Shown: in pieces, positions 18,218-33,453 of the stretch | Numbering within the stretch: position 1 is the stretch's first letter | How the letters are laid out: every line of letters starts with the position of its first letter | Assembly (NCBI RefSeq): GCF_007828035.1 | Contig: NZ_VITV01000009.1 | Coordinates: 1 to 64,000, forward strand | Reading direction: 5' to 3' | From: Nitrospirillum amazonense | GTDB lineage: Bacteria > Pseudomonadota > Alphaproteobacteria > Azospirillales > Azospirillaceae | Length of the DNA stretch: 64,000 bases | The notes under the pieces: model-generated | Seen by the model: the letters and a program-made list of their open reading frames with translations, nothing else | The model's database searches: none | What the model was told of the DNA's origin: nothing | Program-made: the position numbers and the translations under genes

Positions 18218-19854
18218 TGCGTCTTTTCCTACGCCTGGGCGCTTGCGCCGCAGCCGCCTTGATGTCCCTCGGCGCCCTGGCCGAGGACAATCCCACGGTG
18301 CGGGCACCGGCCGGCACCGTGGCGGGCCGCAGCAGCGGCGACCTGAACGTCTTCAAGGGCATTCCTTACGCCAAGCCCCCGGTAGGACCGCTGCGCTGGA
18401 AGGCGCCGGAGTCCCTGCCCGCCTGGACGGGCGTGCGCGACGCCGGAGCCCCTGGCCTGGCCTGCGTGCAGCCCAGGGCAGCCGGCACCACCGTCTACAC
18501 CAGCCCGCCACCGGCGATGGGCGAGGATTGTCTGACCCTGAACATCACGGCGCCCAAGCGGGCGAGGAACGCCCCCGTCCTGGTGTGGATCCACGGCGGC
18601 ACGCTGCTCAACGGCTATGGCTTCAACGAGATGTATGACGGCGCCGCCCTGGCCCGGCGCGGCGTCATTGTCGTATCCATCAATTACCGGCTGAGCGTCC
18701 TCGGCTATATGGCCTATCCCGGTCTGAGCGCGGAGAATCCCGACGGCATTTCCGGCAACTACGGCCTGCTGGACCAGATCGCCGCCCTGCGCTGGATCCA
18801 CGATAATATCGCCGCCTTCGGCGGTGACGCGGCCAACGTCACGGTGTCCGGCGAGTCCGCCGGTGCGCTGTCGGTCATGTACCTGATGGCGTCGCCCAAG
18901 GCGAAGGGCCTGTTCGCCAAAGCGGTGGTGGAGAGCGGCTACATGATCTCCATGCCCGAGCTGAAGCAACCCAACCATGGCGAGTTCGCGGCGGAGGCCA
19001 TCGGGTCCTACATCGCCGGCCAAGTGGGGGCGACGGATGTGGCGGCCTTGCGCGCCATGGACGCGGAAACGCTGGTGCAAGCGGCAGCCAAGGTCAATTA
19101 CTTCCCCCTGGGCACGGTGGACGGCAAGGTGCTGACCGGCCAGCTGGTCGACGTGTTCGACAAGGGGGAGCAGGCGCCGGTTCCCATCCTGACCGGGTTC
19201 AACAGCGGGGAAATCCGCTCCCTGCGCTGGCTGATCGCCCCGCCGCCGGCCGACGCCAAGGCCTATGAGGCGATGATCCGCGAACGCTACGGCGACCTGG
19301 CCGATGAATTCCTGCGGCTCTACCCCGCCACCGGCAAGCTGGAGGAAAGCGAGCTGGCGGCCACCCGCGATGCGCTGTACGGCTGGACGGCCGAGCGGTT
19401 GGTGCGGGACCAGACCAGGCTGGGGCAGCCGGGATACCTTTACCTCTTCGACCACGGCTATCCCGCCATGGACGACAAGGGGTTGCACAGCTTCCACGCC
19501 TCGGAAATCCCCTATGTCTTCGGCACCATGGCGCATACGCCGTCCTATTGGCCGAAAGCGCCGGACAGTCCGGTCGAACAGCGCCTGACCGCCGCCATGA
19601 GCGATTATTGGGCCAGCTTCGCCCGTGACGGGAAACCGGTGGCGGAGGGCGTGCCCGCCTGGCCCGTCTTCGGCAAGGACGAAGGCTACATGGCCTTCAC
19701 CGACACGGCGCAACCGGGACGCCGGGTGATGCCCGGCATGTATGCGTTGCACGAGGCTACTGTGTGCCGCCGCCGGGCGGCGGGCAACCTGCCCTGGAAC
19801 TGGAACACCGGTGTCGTGTCGCCCGTGCTGCCCCCACATGCGGAGGGTTGCTGA
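18217..19854 (+). CDS. Secreted carboxylesterase type B
   Basis: 545 residues with a signal peptide (1-21, ending GALAED). The type-B esterase marks are FKGIPYAKPPVGPLRWK near the N-terminus, EDCLTLNI, the nucleophile elbow GESAGALS with catalytic Ser about 211, and FHASEIPYVFG near the catalytic His. It hydrolyses carboxylic esters, probably in the periplasm. It starts on the last base of the MFS stop codon. Together with the receptor, transporter and acyl-CoA ligase it suggests uptake of an ester, cleavage and activation of the acid moiety. Confidence 0.88.
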   Translation: MRLFLRLGACAAAALMSLGALAEDNPTVRAPAGTVAGRSSGDLNVFKGIPYAKPPVGPLRWKAPESLPAWTGVRDAGAPGLACVQPRAAGTTVYTSPPPAMGEDCLTLNITAPKRARNAPVLVWIHGGTLLNGYGFNEMYDGAALARRGVIVVSINYRLSVLGYMAYPGLSAENPDGISGNYGLLDQIAALRWIHDNIAAFGGDAANVTVSGESAGALSVMYLMASPKAKGLFAKAVVESGYMISMPELKQPNHGEFAAEAIGSYIAGQVGATDVAALRAMDAETLVQAAAKVNYFPLGTVDGKVLTGQLVDVFDKGEQAPVPILTGFNSGEIRSLRWLIAPPPADAKAYEAMIRERYGDLADEFLRLYPATGKLEESELAATRDALYGWTAERLVRDQTRLGQPGYLYLFDHGYPAMDDKGLHSFHASEIPYVFGTMAHTPSYWPKAPDSPVEQRLTAAMSDYWASFARDGKPVAEGVPAWPVFGKDEGYMAFTDTAQPGRRVMPGMYALHEATVCRRRAAGNLPWNWNTGVVSPVLPPHAEGC

Positions 19855-19855
19855 C

Positions 19856-20023
19856 ATGCCGCTGACGGGAGGTGTCACGATCGTCACCGGGGCGGGCAGC
19901 GGCGTGGGCCGGCAGCATACCCTGTTCCTGGCCCGACAGGGCGGTGAGGTGAGACCGCCCCCTGGCTGCCCCGTGGCAGCCGGGAGAGGAAAGGTCGGCA
20001 CCCACCGCGCTCTATCGGGCTAA
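19856..20023 (+). pseudogene. Truncated short-chain dehydrogenase (N-terminal fragment)
   Basis: A frame of 55 codons starts at an ATG 1 bp after the esterase stop, with GGAGGG 8 bp upstream. It begins exactly like a classical SDR: VTIVTGAGSGVGRQHTLFLARQGGEV carries the TGxxxGxG cofactor motif. After residue about 31 it turns into Pro/Gly-rich sequence unrelated to the fold and stops. SDRs are about 250 residues, so more than 85 percent is missing. The fragment ends right at the promoter of the AraC gene, which suggests a deletion fused the SDR head to unrelated sequence. Confidence 0.7.
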
Positions 20024-20025
20024 AT

Positions 20026-20031
20026 TTGACA
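20026..20031 (+). promoter_or_regulatory. -35-like TTGACA before the AraC gene
   Basis: A consensus TTGACA sits in a short AT-rich patch 86 bp upstream of the AraC start, directly after the SDR fragment. No good -10 is seen at 16-18 bp; a TGCTACGCT stretch lies further on (20051-20059). The element suggests the regulator has its own promoter. Confidence 0.35.
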
Positions 20032-20116
20032 ATATTTTTAGACCCTTGGCTGCTACGCTGCCCCTGTTCCGAACCATCATTGGACCGGTGCCCGTCCTGC
20101 CGAGGGGAAATTGGAG

Positions 20117-21067
20117 ATGCAGCCGCCCGTCCTGTCCGCGTCCTCCGCCTCCAACGCCCGCAGCATGGCGGAAACGAATTTCATTTCCGCGACCATCCTG
20201 CACTCGCAACTGACGGATGACGGCGAACGGCTGAGCGTCCGGCGCACCACTTGTGACGCCCTGCCCGACGTGGAAATGGCCTACGGTGGCATTGACGCCC
20301 ACCTGGCGCGGCTTTACCTGCAGCCCACCCCCGCCTGCACCATGCAGCAGGGCCGGCGCATGCTGCAGCTGGCACCCCGCGCGCCCATGGAATGCTCGTT
20401 CCGCGACATGCGCGACCCTTGCGTCTGGCGCGTCGTCCATCCCGTGGACATCATCAGTTTCGAACTGCCGCGCGGCGCCATGGCCCATTGGGCCCGGGAT
20501 GCGGGGCTACGCGGCTTCCACGGGCTGGAATATGAATCCGGCCTGACGATGATCGACGACGTCATTACCCATTTCGGTCTGGCGCTGATGGCGCCGCTGG
20601 CAACGCCCGGCCGGGCCCCGGCCTTGTTTGTCGACTATATCCTGAATGCCTTCTGCGCCTATCTGGTGCGCATCATGGGGCGGGAATTGCCCGATGGCTG
20701 GCGCCGGGGCGGGCTGGCCCTGTGGCAGGAACGGCGGGCGAAGGAGATGATGGAGGCGGATCTGCGGGCGCCGGTGACGCTGAAGCAACTGGCGGACGCC
20801 TGCGGCCTGTCGGCGGCGCACTTCGCCCGCGCCTTCCGCCAGTCGGTGGGGGAACCGCCACACCGCTGGCTGACCCGCCGCCGGATGGAATTCGCCAAGG
20901 CATTGCTGACGGCGGGCGAATTGCCCCTGGCCGACATCGCCCTGCGCTGCGGCTTCTCCGACCAGAGCCATTTCACCCAGGTCTTTTCCCGCCTGTGCGG
21001 CCAGTCCCCGGGCGTCTGGCGCCGCGCCCATCAGCGGGACGTCGTTCCTGGCCGCCGCCCGGTGTGA
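20117..21067 (+). CDS. AraC family transcriptional regulator
   Basis: 316 residues. An N-terminal sensor-like part of unclear type is followed by a C-terminal AraC double helix-turn-helix (about 205-305). It shows LADACGLSAAHFARAFRQSVGEPPHRWLTRRR (split across both helices) and IALRCGFSDQSHFTQVFSRLCGQSPGVWRR. The ATG at 20117 is used; a TTG two codons earlier is the alternative, with GAGGGGAA upstream of both. It may activate the receptor/MFS/esterase genes upstream. Confidence 0.85.
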   Translation: MQPPVLSASSASNARSMAETNFISATILHSQLTDDGERLSVRRTTCDALPDVEMAYGGIDAHLARLYLQPTPACTMQQGRRMLQLAPRAPMECSFRDMRDPCVWRVVHPVDIISFELPRGAMAHWARDAGLRGFHGLEYESGLTMIDDVITHFGLALMAPLATPGRAPALFVDYILNAFCAYLVRIMGRELPDGWRRGGLALWQERRAKEMMEADLRAPVTLKQLADACGLSAAHFARAFRQSVGEPPHRWLTRRRMEFAKALLTAGELPLADIALRCGFSDQSHFTQVFSRLCGQSPGVWRRAHQRDVVPGRRPV

Positions 21068-21551
21068 AGGGCCCGCCTGGCCGTAGCGCAACCATCGCGT
21101 CCCGGTCGCCCCGCGCAGCGGCGGCACCATGACAGCGGAGCGCCGGATGTGGCCGGCTGCCCACACGAACAGGGGATGTGAACTGGGGCGGGCGACACGC
21201 GCCTGGTTCTGACAGAGCCGCCATGACGACGCCCAGTCCGAAAAGGCGTACTCAAAACAGATATATGATCCCCGCATTATCCCACTTACCTAAGTTATAG
21301 GGCGGCATAGACGGACAGAAGCTGTATCGAACTCTTGGGAACTGCTAGACCATATGAATAGAACGACATGCCAAACCACATCCGCGGAATATCCGTACTT
21401 GTAAAATTGGCCCAATAGGGGTGCTCCGGTCGGCGAATCCACGGCAGGGACAGATGCGGCGCCCCCTCAGGGAAGAATAGGGCCCCCGGCCACCCCCGGG
21501 GCCGAGCGTCATCAATCCGTGGCCCAGCCGGGCCCACGCCGGGAGGCTTCC
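21068..21551. other. Intergenic region before the giant hybrid kinase
   Basis: Nearly 500 bp with no convincing gene. It becomes AT-richer at about 21240-21420 (for example CATATGAATAGAACGACATG), where the kinase promoter is likely, but no clear sigma-70 pair or inverted repeat stands out. A GGGAGG at 21541-21546 is the ribosome site used for the kinase start. Confidence 0.5.
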
Positions 21552-27866
<6,315 letters not shown>

Positions 27867-27880
27867 GGGGACGCTTCACC

Positions 27881-29791
27881 ATGGACGTCACGCCCAAGGC
27901 CAACATACTCCTGGTGGATGACCAGCCGGCCAAGCTTCTCAGCTACGAGGTCATCCTGAGCGAGCTGGGGGAGAACCTGATCAAGGCCGGCTCCGCCCGC
28001 GAGGCGCTGGAGCATCTGCTGCGGCACGACATCGCCGTCATCCTGGTCGATGTCTGCATGCCGGATCTGGACGGCTTCCAACTGGCCGAGATGATCCGCA
28101 GCCATCCCCGCTTCGAGAAGACCGCCATGATCTTCATCTCGGCGGTCATGATGTCGGACGTCGATCGGCTGCGCGGCTATGAGGCGGGGGCGGTCGACTA
28201 CGTGCCCGTGCCTGTGGTGCCTGAGGTCTTGCGCGCCAAGGTCCGCGTCTTCGTCGAGCTGCACCGCAAGACCCGCCAGCTGGAGCAGCTGAACGCCGAG
28301 CTGGAGCGCCGCGTGGCGGAGCGCACCGCCGACCTGGAGCACACGGCCGCCCGCCTGCAGCAGAGCGAGCGGCGGCGCAGCCTGGCCCTGGCCGCGGGCG
28401 GCATGGGGTCTTGGGACTGGAACGCCGACACCGACGAACTGATGTGGGACGACGCCCAGCACCGCATCTTCGGCACCGACCCCGCCCGCTTCGCCGTCAC
28501 CGCCGGCAGCGCCTGGGCCCTGTTCCACCCCGAGGACCGCGAGGCACAGATCCGGGCCATCCGCCAGGCCGCCACCACCGGCCAGCGCTATGGCGAAGAG
28601 TTTCGCATCATCCGGCCCGACGGCGCCATCCGCTGGTGCTTCGCGGCCGCGGCCCCCACCGGCGACGCGGACGGCCGCCCCCGCCGGCTGAGCGGTGTCA
28701 CCTTCGACATCACCGAGCGCAAGGATGCCGAGGCCCGGCAGATGATGCTGGCCCGCGAGGTCGATCATCGGGCCAAGAACGCCCTGGCCGTCGTCCAGTC
28801 GGTGCTGCGCCTCACCCGGGCGCCGTCCGTCCCCGAGTTCGTGGAAGCGGTCGAGGGGCGCATCGGCGCCATCGCCTGGGTACACACGCTGCTGTCGAAT
28901 TCCCGCTGGCAGGGCGCCGAGCTGGTGCGGCTGGTGCGCGAGGAAATGGCCCCATATCAGTCCGGCGACATGCCGCGCGTGGTGTTCGACGGCCCGGACG
29001 TGATGTTGCTGCCCGCCACCGCCCAGTCGCTGGCGCTCAGCATCCATGAACTGGCCACCAACGCCGCCAAATACGGATCGCTGTCGGTGCCGACCGGCAG
29101 CGTCCGGCTGACTTGGCACGCCCGCGCGGACGTCCTGACCCTGACGTGGCGGGAAACCGGCGGCCCTTCGGCAACGTCGCCACGGTCGCGCGGCTTCGGC
29201 ATCCGCGCCATCACCGAGAGCGTGGAACGGCAATTGTCCGGCCGGGTCGAGATGAACTGGCTGCCCACCGGCCTGATCTGCACCTTCAGCATTCCCATGA
29301 GCGAGGTGGGGAAATTGGTGGCCGATGACGCCGCCCCCGTCGCCCCACCGGCGCCGGAACCCGCCGCCCCGGCCCACCACCTTCCCCCCGGGCTGCGGGT
29401 CCTGGTGGTGGATGACGAGGCCATGGTGGCCATGATGATGGAGCAGGCGCTGCTGGATCTGGGCATGGCGGTGGTCGGCCCCGTCGGCACCCTGCCCCAG
29501 GCCCTGGGCCTGGCCAAGGCCGGTGGCATCGATTGCGCCATCCTGGACGTCAACCTGCAGGGCACGCCGATCTATCCGGTGGCCGATCTGCTGGCGGACG
29601 CGGGCGTGCCCTTCATCTTCCTTACCGGGTACGACAAGGTGACGATGGATGGCCGCTATCATGGCGTGCCGGTCCTGCAGAAGCCGGTGCGGCTGTCCGA
29701 CCTGGAGCGCGCCCTGCTGACGCTCATCGGCCCCGCCGCGTCGCCCCCCGTCCGCGTCTTCGCCACGGGGCAGGTCGCCAGTCTCGCCTGA
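27881..29791 (+). CDS. Response regulator-PAS-HWE histidine kinase-response regulator hybrid
   Basis: 636 residues: N-terminal REC with phospho-Asp about 57 (LVDVCMPDLDG), coiled coil, PAS (about 165-285, SWDWNADTDELMWDD and FDITERKDAEA), then an HWE-type kinase core with His about 296 in REVDHRAKNALAVVQS and NExAxNxxKYG-like ELATNAAKYGSLS. A C-terminal REC (about 505-625) carries ILDVNLQG. HWE kinases are typical of alphaproteobacteria, where they feed light, stress or general stress pathways. The ATG at 27881 has GAGGGG upstream. The N-terminal REC could accept phosphate from the preceding giant kinase, which is inference from the 14-bp spacing. Confidence 0.9.
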   Translation: MDVTPKANILLVDDQPAKLLSYEVILSELGENLIKAGSAREALEHLLRHDIAVILVDVCMPDLDGFQLAEMIRSHPRFEKTAMIFISAVMMSDVDRLRGYEAGAVDYVPVPVVPEVLRAKVRVFVELHRKTRQLEQLNAELERRVAERTADLEHTAARLQQSERRRSLALAAGGMGSWDWNADTDELMWDDAQHRIFGTDPARFAVTAGSAWALFHPEDREAQIRAIRQAATTGQRYGEEFRIIRPDGAIRWCFAAAAPTGDADGRPRRLSGVTFDITERKDAEARQMMLAREVDHRAKNALAVVQSVLRLTRAPSVPEFVEAVEGRIGAIAWVHTLLSNSRWQGAELVRLVREEMAPYQSGDMPRVVFDGPDVMLLPATAQSLALSIHELATNAAKYGSLSVPTGSVRLTWHARADVLTLTWRETGGPSATSPRSRGFGIRAITESVERQLSGRVEMNWLPTGLICTFSIPMSEVGKLVADDAAPVAPPAPEPAAPAHHLPPGLRVLVVDDEAMVAMMMEQALLDLGMAVVGPVGTLPQALGLAKAGGIDCAILDVNLQGTPIYPVADLLADAGVPFIFLTGYDKVTMDGRYHGVPVLQKPVRLSDLERALLTLIGPAASPPVRVFATGQVASLA

Positions 29792-29826
29792 CATTTCCAC
29801 CCCCATTATTGGAGGCAGATCCCGGG

Positions 29827-29845
29827 CCCGCGGCGACGCCGCGGG
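29827..29845 (+). terminator. Strong GC hairpin after the HWE kinase
   Basis: CCCGCGGC-GAC-GCCGCGGG is a perfect 8-bp stem with a 3-nt loop, 35 bp after the kinase stop. A small GGCC-ATA-GGCC palindrome follows. No T-tract, so it could be a pause site or mRNA 3' stabiliser between the kinase and the next small gene. Confidence 0.45.
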
Positions 29846-29881
29846 CGGCCATAGGCCACCGGGGACTAGACGGTAACCGCC

Positions 29882-30247
29882 ATGCTTTCCGAACGGCACC
29901 TTCATCTCTTGCGCCTCTCCACCCCCTCCGTCTGGGCGTTGGAGACCCTCCTGTTCCTGTACCGGGGACGTGACCGGGCGTGGACGGTGCCTGAACTGAT
30001 CCTGCATCTGCGCAGCAGCGCCACCGCGATCGAGGGGGCGCTGGTCCCCCTTGCCCAGGCGGGCCTGGTCGTCGCGGAAGGCGACGCCCACCGGTTCCAG
30101 CCGGCCGGGCCCATCCTGGAGGCTTTCGTGCGCGACCTCGAGACCGCCTATGCCGAGCAGCCGCTATCCGTCATGAGAGCCATCCTCTCGTCCCCAAATT
30201 CGCGTATCAAGTCTTTCGCCGACGCCTTCAAACTGAGCAAGGATTGA
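29882..30247 (+). CDS. Small winged-helix-like protein of unknown function
   Basis: 121 residues. The segment VPELILHLRSSATAIEGALVPLAQAGLVVAEGDAHRFQPAG (split here only by description) reads as two helices plus a beta-wing, a winged-helix pattern. A helical tail ends SRIKSFADAFKLSKD. No catalytic motif is seen. It starts at an ATG with a weak ribosome site and is followed after 4 bp by two small membrane proteins, so the three probably form one unit downstream of the kinases. Confidence 0.65.
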   Translation: MLSERHLHLLRLSTPSVWALETLLFLYRGRDRAWTVPELILHLRSSATAIEGALVPLAQAGLVVAEGDAHRFQPAGPILEAFVRDLETAYAEQPLSVMRAILSSPNSRIKSFADAFKLSKD

Positions 30248-30251
30248 GGCC

Positions 30252-30518
30252 ATGCCGACGCTTGCAGCGGCCGTCTACCTGCTGTGTGGGGCCACCAGCT
30301 TTCTGTGCATGGTTCTTCTGATCCGCAAATACCTGCAGGACCGGTCACGCCTGTTGCTGTGGAGCGCGCTCTGCTTCACCGGCCTCGCGATCAACAACTT
30401 CCTGCTGTTCCTGGATTTCGTCGTGCTGCCCGACGTGGACCTGCGTCCGCTGCGCACGGTGACCGCCCTGGTCTCCGTCGGCATCCTGCTGGTCGGACTT
30501 ATCTGGGAGACGGAGTGA
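30252..30518 (+). CDS. DUF5985-like small membrane protein
   Basis: 88 residues with three hydrophobic helices (about 5-23, 35-55, 65-84) and LLIRKYLQDRSRLLLWSALCF, consistent with the DUF5985 family. It starts 4 bp after the preceding stop, and its own stop overlaps the next start (TGATG). Function unknown. Tandem occurrence with a second member and a kinase upstream suggests a membrane signalling or stress role. Confidence 0.72.
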   Translation: MPTLAAAVYLLCGATSFLCMVLLIRKYLQDRSRLLLWSALCFTGLAINNFLLFLDFVVLPDVDLRPLRTVTALVSVGILLVGLIWETE

Positions 30519-30820
30519 TGGGGGCTGGGATGGAAGTGTCCGTCAAGGTGCTGAGCTACCTGTCCGGCGGCGTGACGCTGGGCTATTTCCTGGTCGGCCT
30601 TTTCTTCCTACGGTTCTGGGTACGGGTGCGGGACACGTTGTTCCTGGCTTTCGCCACCGCCTTCGGGCTGCTGGCCATCAACCAGGCGATCACCACCTTC
30701 GCCGATGTGGCGCAGGGGGAATACCTGTGGGCGTTCGGCCTGCGGCTGGCGGCCTTCTCGCTGATCATCGCCGCCATTGTCGGCAAGAACGTGCGACGGC
30801 GGGGGAAAGCCCGATCCTGA
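30518..30820 (+). CDS. Second DUF5985-like small membrane protein
   Basis: 100 residues with three hydrophobic helices. It shares the RFWVRVRDTLFLAFATAFGLLAINQ pattern with the first member and ends in a basic tail (KNVRRRGKARS). The ATG at 30518 overlaps the previous stop by one base, so the two are coupled and may form a heteromer. An alternative ATG four codons later is possible. Function unknown. Confidence 0.72.
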   Translation: MGAGMEVSVKVLSYLSGGVTLGYFLVGLFFLRFWVRVRDTLFLAFATAFGLLAINQAITTFADVAQGEYLWAFGLRLAAFSLIIAAIVGKNVRRRGKARS

Positions 30821-30825
30821 CGGGA

Positions 30826-30842
30826 CCGGGCATCCCGCCCGG
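30826..30842. terminator. Hairpin between convergent genes
   Basis: CCGGGC-ATCCC-GCCCGG lies between the DUF5985 stop (30820) and the permease stop (30846). A 6-bp perfect GC stem could end transcription from both sides. No T-tract. Confidence 0.4.
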
Positions 30843-30845
30843 CGG

Positions 30846-32198
30846 TCATCCCCTTTTGGCCACCTGCCAGCCGACGACCATCGCCACCACCCAGGCGGGG
30901 GCGACGTAGAGGGCCAGGCGGGTGTTGTCGTCAAACGCCAGCAGCACCAGGGTCAGGGCGAAGAAGGCCAGCGTCAGATACCCCGTCCACGGCGCGCCGG
31001 GCATGCGGTAGGGCGACGGCGCCGCCCGCCCCGCCGCCACGGCGCGACGGTAGAGCAGGTGAGAGATGATGATGATGGACCATGTCCACAGCTGGATCAC
31101 CACCACTGTGCTTATCACGTAGATGAAGGCCTGTTCGGGCGCGACGTAGTTCACCAGCACCCCGGCCAGCATGAACACCACCGAGGCGATGATGCCGCGC
31201 GTGGGCACACGCTGGTCGCTGAGCGTGGCGAAATAGGGCGGCGCCTCCTTGGCGTTGGCCAGGGTGTGCAGCATGCGGCCGCAGGAGAAGATGCCGCTGT
31301 TGCAGGCCGAGGCGGCGGCCGTCAGCACCACGAAATTGATCACCCCGGCGGCGGCGGGAATGCCGAAATGGTCGAACACCGTGACGAAGGGGCTGAAATC
31401 GGGGGAGATCTGGTCCCACGGCACCAGCGACATGATCACCACGATAGCGCCGATGTAGAACACCAGGATGCGCAGCAGGGCGCCGTTGATGGCGCGCGGC
31501 AGGGTCTTGCCCGGATCCTCCGCCTCGCCCGCCGTCACGCCGATCAGTTCGATGCCGCCGAAGGCGAACAGGGCGGCCGGAAAGACCAGCAAGGTCGCCA
31601 TGGTGCCGTTGGCGAAGATGCTGCCGTGGGTCCACAGGTTGGAGACGCTGGCGTGGGTGCCCAGACCGCCGGCGTCGAAGCCCAGCACCGCCACGCCGAA
31701 GATCAGCAGGGCGACGACGGCCAGGACCTTGATCAGTGCGAACCAGAATTCAAACTCGCCGAACACTTTCACGCTGCGCAGGTTGGCCGCCAGCAGCACG
31801 CCCAGCATGGCCAGCACCGGCACCCATTGCGGCAAGTTGGGGAACCAGTAACGGATATAGACGCCGACCGCCGTCAGCTCGGCGATGCCGACCATGACCC
31901 ACAGGAACCAGTAGGACCAGCCGGAGACGAAGCCGGCCCAGGGCCCCACGAATTCGTGGGCGTACGTGGCGAAGGAACCGGCCACCGGGCGGTAGAGCAG
32001 CAGCTCACCCAGCGCCCGCGCCATGAAGAACACCGCCATGCCACCCAGCGCATAGGCCAGCAGCAGGCTGGGTCCGGCCTTGTGGATGGCCTGCGCCGAG
32101 CCCAGAAACAATCCCGATCCGATGGCGCCGCCCAGTGCGATCATCTGCACATGACGGTTCTTAAGGCCGCGAACCAGCCCTCCCGACACTTCGCTCAC
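30846..32198 (-). CDS. Amino acid permease (APC superfamily, AAT-type)
   Basis: 450 residues with 12 membrane segments. The family marks are HVQMIALGGAIGSGLFLGSA at TM1, ARALGELLLYRPVAGSF, and FGGIELIGVTAGEAEDPGKTLPRAI. It should be an inner-membrane amino acid/proton symporter of the GabP/AnsP/ProY group; the substrate cannot be told. The start is GTG at 32198 with only a weak ribosome site. The gene is alone on its strand here. Confidence 0.88.
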   Translation of the reverse strand: MSEVSGGLVRGLKNRHVQMIALGGAIGSGLFLGSAQAIHKAGPSLLLAYALGGMAVFFMARALGELLLYRPVAGSFATYAHEFVGPWAGFVSGWSYWFLWVMVGIAELTAVGVYIRYWFPNLPQWVPVLAMLGVLLAANLRSVKVFGEFEFWFALIKVLAVVALLIFGVAVLGFDAGGLGTHASVSNLWTHGSIFANGTMATLLVFPAALFAFGGIELIGVTAGEAEDPGKTLPRAINGALLRILVFYIGAIVVIMSLVPWDQISPDFSPFVTVFDHFGIPAAAGVINFVVLTAAASACNSGIFSCGRMLHTLANAKEAPPYFATLSDQRVPTRGIIASVVFMLAGVLVNYVAPEQAFIYVISTVVVIQLWTWSIIIISHLLYRRAVAAGRAAPSPYRMPGAPWTGYLTLAFFALTLVLLAFDDNTRLALYVAPAWVVAMVVGWQVAKRG

Positions 32199-32298
32199 GC
32201 GGCACCGCCGGCAGCTTGATCACAAAACATTAAAATCCCTCTCCCGAAAATTCTTATGTTACTTGACCAAAGCCCGGTGCTTGCTGCTCCCAGGTAAT

Positions 32299-32607
32299 TC
32301 AAGGCTTCCGCCAGCCAATCTTTACTTGGGCAGAAGGGTTCATATCATCTTTTCGGCGCGGTGGCTGCCCCAGATGCGTGTTGGATTGGCGGCCCGCCGG
32401 CGCCAGCCAAGGCCCCAGGTGGAAAATGGCCATCAGCAGGTACATCTGCGTCATCCCGCCCAGGGGCCACGCGTCCGCCGGGGTGATGCAGAGCATCGCC
32501 GGCCGCGCGGCCTCCTGAATGGCCGTGACCGCCGCCATGACGGCGAAGGTCGGTGCCGCGGCCAGGCGCAGCCAATCCGCAATGCGTGGAAGTCCGCTAA
32601 ACCACAT
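32299..32607 (-). CDS. Small membrane protein downstream of the DUF899 gene
   Basis: 102 residues with two hydrophobic helices (about 17-35 and 55-72) and a polar tail. The ATG at 32607 is chosen for the GGAG 7 bp upstream rather than the ATG nine codons before. It follows a DUF899 gene on the same strand by 69 bp. I do not recognise the family; it is probably an accessory membrane protein of that unit. Confidence 0.6.
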   Translation of the reverse strand: MWFSGLPRIADWLRLAAAPTFAVMAAVTAIQEAARPAMLCITPADAWPLGGMTQMYLLMAIFHLGPWLAPAGRQSNTHLGQPPRRKDDMNPSAQVKIGWRKP

Positions 32608-32676
32608 GTCCCATCTCCTGTGGAAGGAGGGCAAGGGCCCGGGATGCCGCCAAGACGGCGCCCCCGGCCCCCCCCC

Positions 32677-33453
32677 TCAACGTTGCGGGCCGTACTCGTC
32701 ATGCCGGCGCCACCAGACGCCGCCCTCGTTGCGGCCCAGTGGCGCGCGGTCCAGCCATTGGTAGGCGCCCCATAGGCTGTCCAGGCCCCGCGCATAGGTC
32801 GAGTAGGTGTGGTAGAGGGCGCCGTCGTCGCCGCACGCGAACGCGCTCATGCCCGGCCGGTCGCGGGTATAGGTGGGCGCGTCGGTGCCGCAGGTGGCCG
32901 CGAACCGGGCCACCGGTTCCGGCACCACCGTCGTCGCGTCCATGGCGTGGCCGCCGCGCTTGTAGTTGTACTCGATACGGCCGTCGCGCTGCTCCGCCTC
33001 GGTGAAGGCGACGTTGTAGTCGAAATTGAAGTCGCCGCCGGCCGATGACGCCCAGGGGAAGGTCCAGCCCATGCGCCGCTTATAGGCCTGCAGCTTGGCC
33101 AGCGGCGCCCGCGACACCGCCACCAGCGCCACGTCATGGTTGGCCAGGTGGACCGCGAAGCCGTTGAAGCCGTCCGCAATCATGGAGCACGAGGGGCAAC
33201 CCGCCGTGTAATCGGGCCCGAACATGAAGTGATAGACGATCAGCTGCGAGCGCCCGCCGAACAGGTCGGCCAGCGTGGCGGGACCGCCGTCGGTTTCGAA
33301 GCGGTAATCCTTGTCCACCCGCACCCAGGGCAAGGCCCGGCGACGTTGCGCCAGCGCATCGCTCTCGCGCGTCAGCGCCTTCTCTGCCTCCAGCAGGTCC
33401 AGCCGCGCCGCCAGCCACTCTTCCCGCGTTCCCGTCACATGTGGTGTCATCAT
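32677..33453 (-). CDS. DUF899 family thioredoxin-like protein
   Basis: 258 residues. VDKDYRFETDGGPATLADLF, LIVYHFMFGPDY and the GCPSCS motif (about 85-90) are typical of DUF899 proteins, which have a thioredoxin-like fold. The CxxC suggests redox activity, but no reaction is established. The ATG at 33453 has GGAG 5 bp upstream. It is divergent from a TPR/winged-helix regulator at 33570, which may control it. Confidence 0.85.
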   Translation of the reverse strand: MMTPHVTGTREEWLAARLDLLEAEKALTRESDALAQRRRALPWVRVDKDYRFETDGGPATLADLFGGRSQLIVYHFMFGPDYTAGCPSCSMIADGFNGFAVHLANHDVALVAVSRAPLAKLQAYKRRMGWTFPWASSAGGDFNFDYNVAFTEAEQRDGRIEYNYKRGGHAMDATTVVPEPVARFAATCGTDAPTYTRDRPGMSAFACGDDGALYHTYSTYARGLDSLWGAYQWLDRAPLGRNEGGVWWRRHDEYGPQR

